The notes below the pieces were generated by a model, which saw only the letters and a program-made list of their open reading frames with translations, was not told the DNA's origin and did no database searches. The translations under genes were made by a program, and so were the position numbers. Below, in pieces: positions 6,228 through 6,350 of a stretch of 6,350 nucleotides of DNA (positions are counted from its first letter, which is position 1; each line of letters starts with the position of its first letter). Origin of the DNA: Frankiales bacterium (GTDB lineage Bacteria; Actinomycetota; Actinomycetes; Mycobacteriales; SCTD01); NCBI GenBank assembly GCA_025966295.1, contig JAOPVD010000319.1, positions 1 through 6,350 on the forward strand, given 5' to 3'.

Positions 6228-6350
6228 TCACTCGAGAACGGCATCGCCGTTGTGCCGGCGGGGTTGGCGTCCGGGCGGCTGCTTCGGGGGTGGCAGCAGC
6301 GGCACGCGGGGCGCGACCGGGCGGCTGACCGTCTGCCCGGCGCCGACCTC
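6228..6350 (-). CDS. C-terminal tail of an unidentified minus-strand protein (5' end outside window)
   Basis: On the minus strand one frame stays open from the window edge to a TGA at 6228-6230, giving 40 residues. They begin EVGAGQTVSRPVAPRVPLL and then run PPPKQPPGRQPRRHNGDAVLE to the stop. The piece is rich in proline and arginine, like the disordered basic tails that end many actinobacterial proteins, and shows no domain. Support comes from the frame being open, the gap of only 43 bases to the LLM oxidoreductase on the same strand, and the lack of any better gene in this stretch. With only 40 residues the protein cannot be identified, and in DNA this rich in GC a chance open frame of this length is possible. 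Confidence 0.45.
   Translation of the reverse strand, partial: EVGAGQTVSRPVAPRVPLLPPPKQPPGRQPRRHNGDAVLE

Noticed and set aside
6271..6327. The 11-mer CCGGGCGGCTG occurs twice (6271-6281 and 6317-6327).
   Set aside because: Two copies 46 bases apart, out of phase with the reading frame, in very GC-rich DNA are compatible with chance. No flanking symmetry or further copies suggest a repeat element.
4982..6328. A 448-codon plus-strand open frame antisense to the LLM oxidoreductase.
   Set aside because: The translation is repetitive Gly/Gln/Arg/His-rich sequence, and the opposite strand carries conserved LLM motifs.

Overview
The window comes from a chromosome of very high GC content (well above 70% by eye), with strong G/C bias at third codon positions, GTG starts and short intergenic gaps. 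This points to an actinobacterium. A family such as Geodermatophilaceae or Pseudonocardiaceae would fit, but the sequence alone does not settle it. I see no RNA genes, insertion sequences, CRISPR arrays, phage genes or large repeats. It reads as ordinary chromosomal housekeeping and accessory sequence, and I did not find a convincing new multi-gene system.

Layout, left to right: (1) the 3' end of a plus-strand gene (1-273), unidentified. (2) A minus-strand two-gene operon of a DHA2-like MFS efflux transporter (857-2278) followed by a TetR-family regulator (330-857), joined by a one-base stop/start overlap (TGATG). (3) A 49-base divergent intergenic region (2279-2327). Beside it, a near-perfect palindrome of GTGAT half-sites covers the MFS start codon, and a -10-like hexamer sits 6 bases upstream, so the MFS mRNA may be leaderless. 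(4) A plus-strand run of three genes: a DksA/TraR-type C4 zinc-finger protein (2328-2669), a DUF445 membrane protein (2705-3964) and an acyl-CoA dehydrogenase (4002-5192). The gaps are 35 and 37 bases, so they could be co-transcribed. (5) A minus-strand luciferase-like (LLM) flavin-dependent oxidoreductase (5189-6184), whose stop codon interlocks with that of the acyl-CoA dehydrogenase. (6) The last 40 codons of another minus-strand gene (6228-6350), with a proline- and arginine-rich tail.

How they work together: the clearest unit is the efflux pump and its TetR regulator. The likely operator lies at the pump's promoter and start codon, and because the regulator is the second gene it would also repress itself. 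The DksA-like, DUF445 and acyl-CoA dehydrogenase genes share direction and spacing but no obvious pathway. The LLM oxidoreductase and the acyl-CoA dehydrogenase are both flavin-linked, but they converge and are not in one operon.
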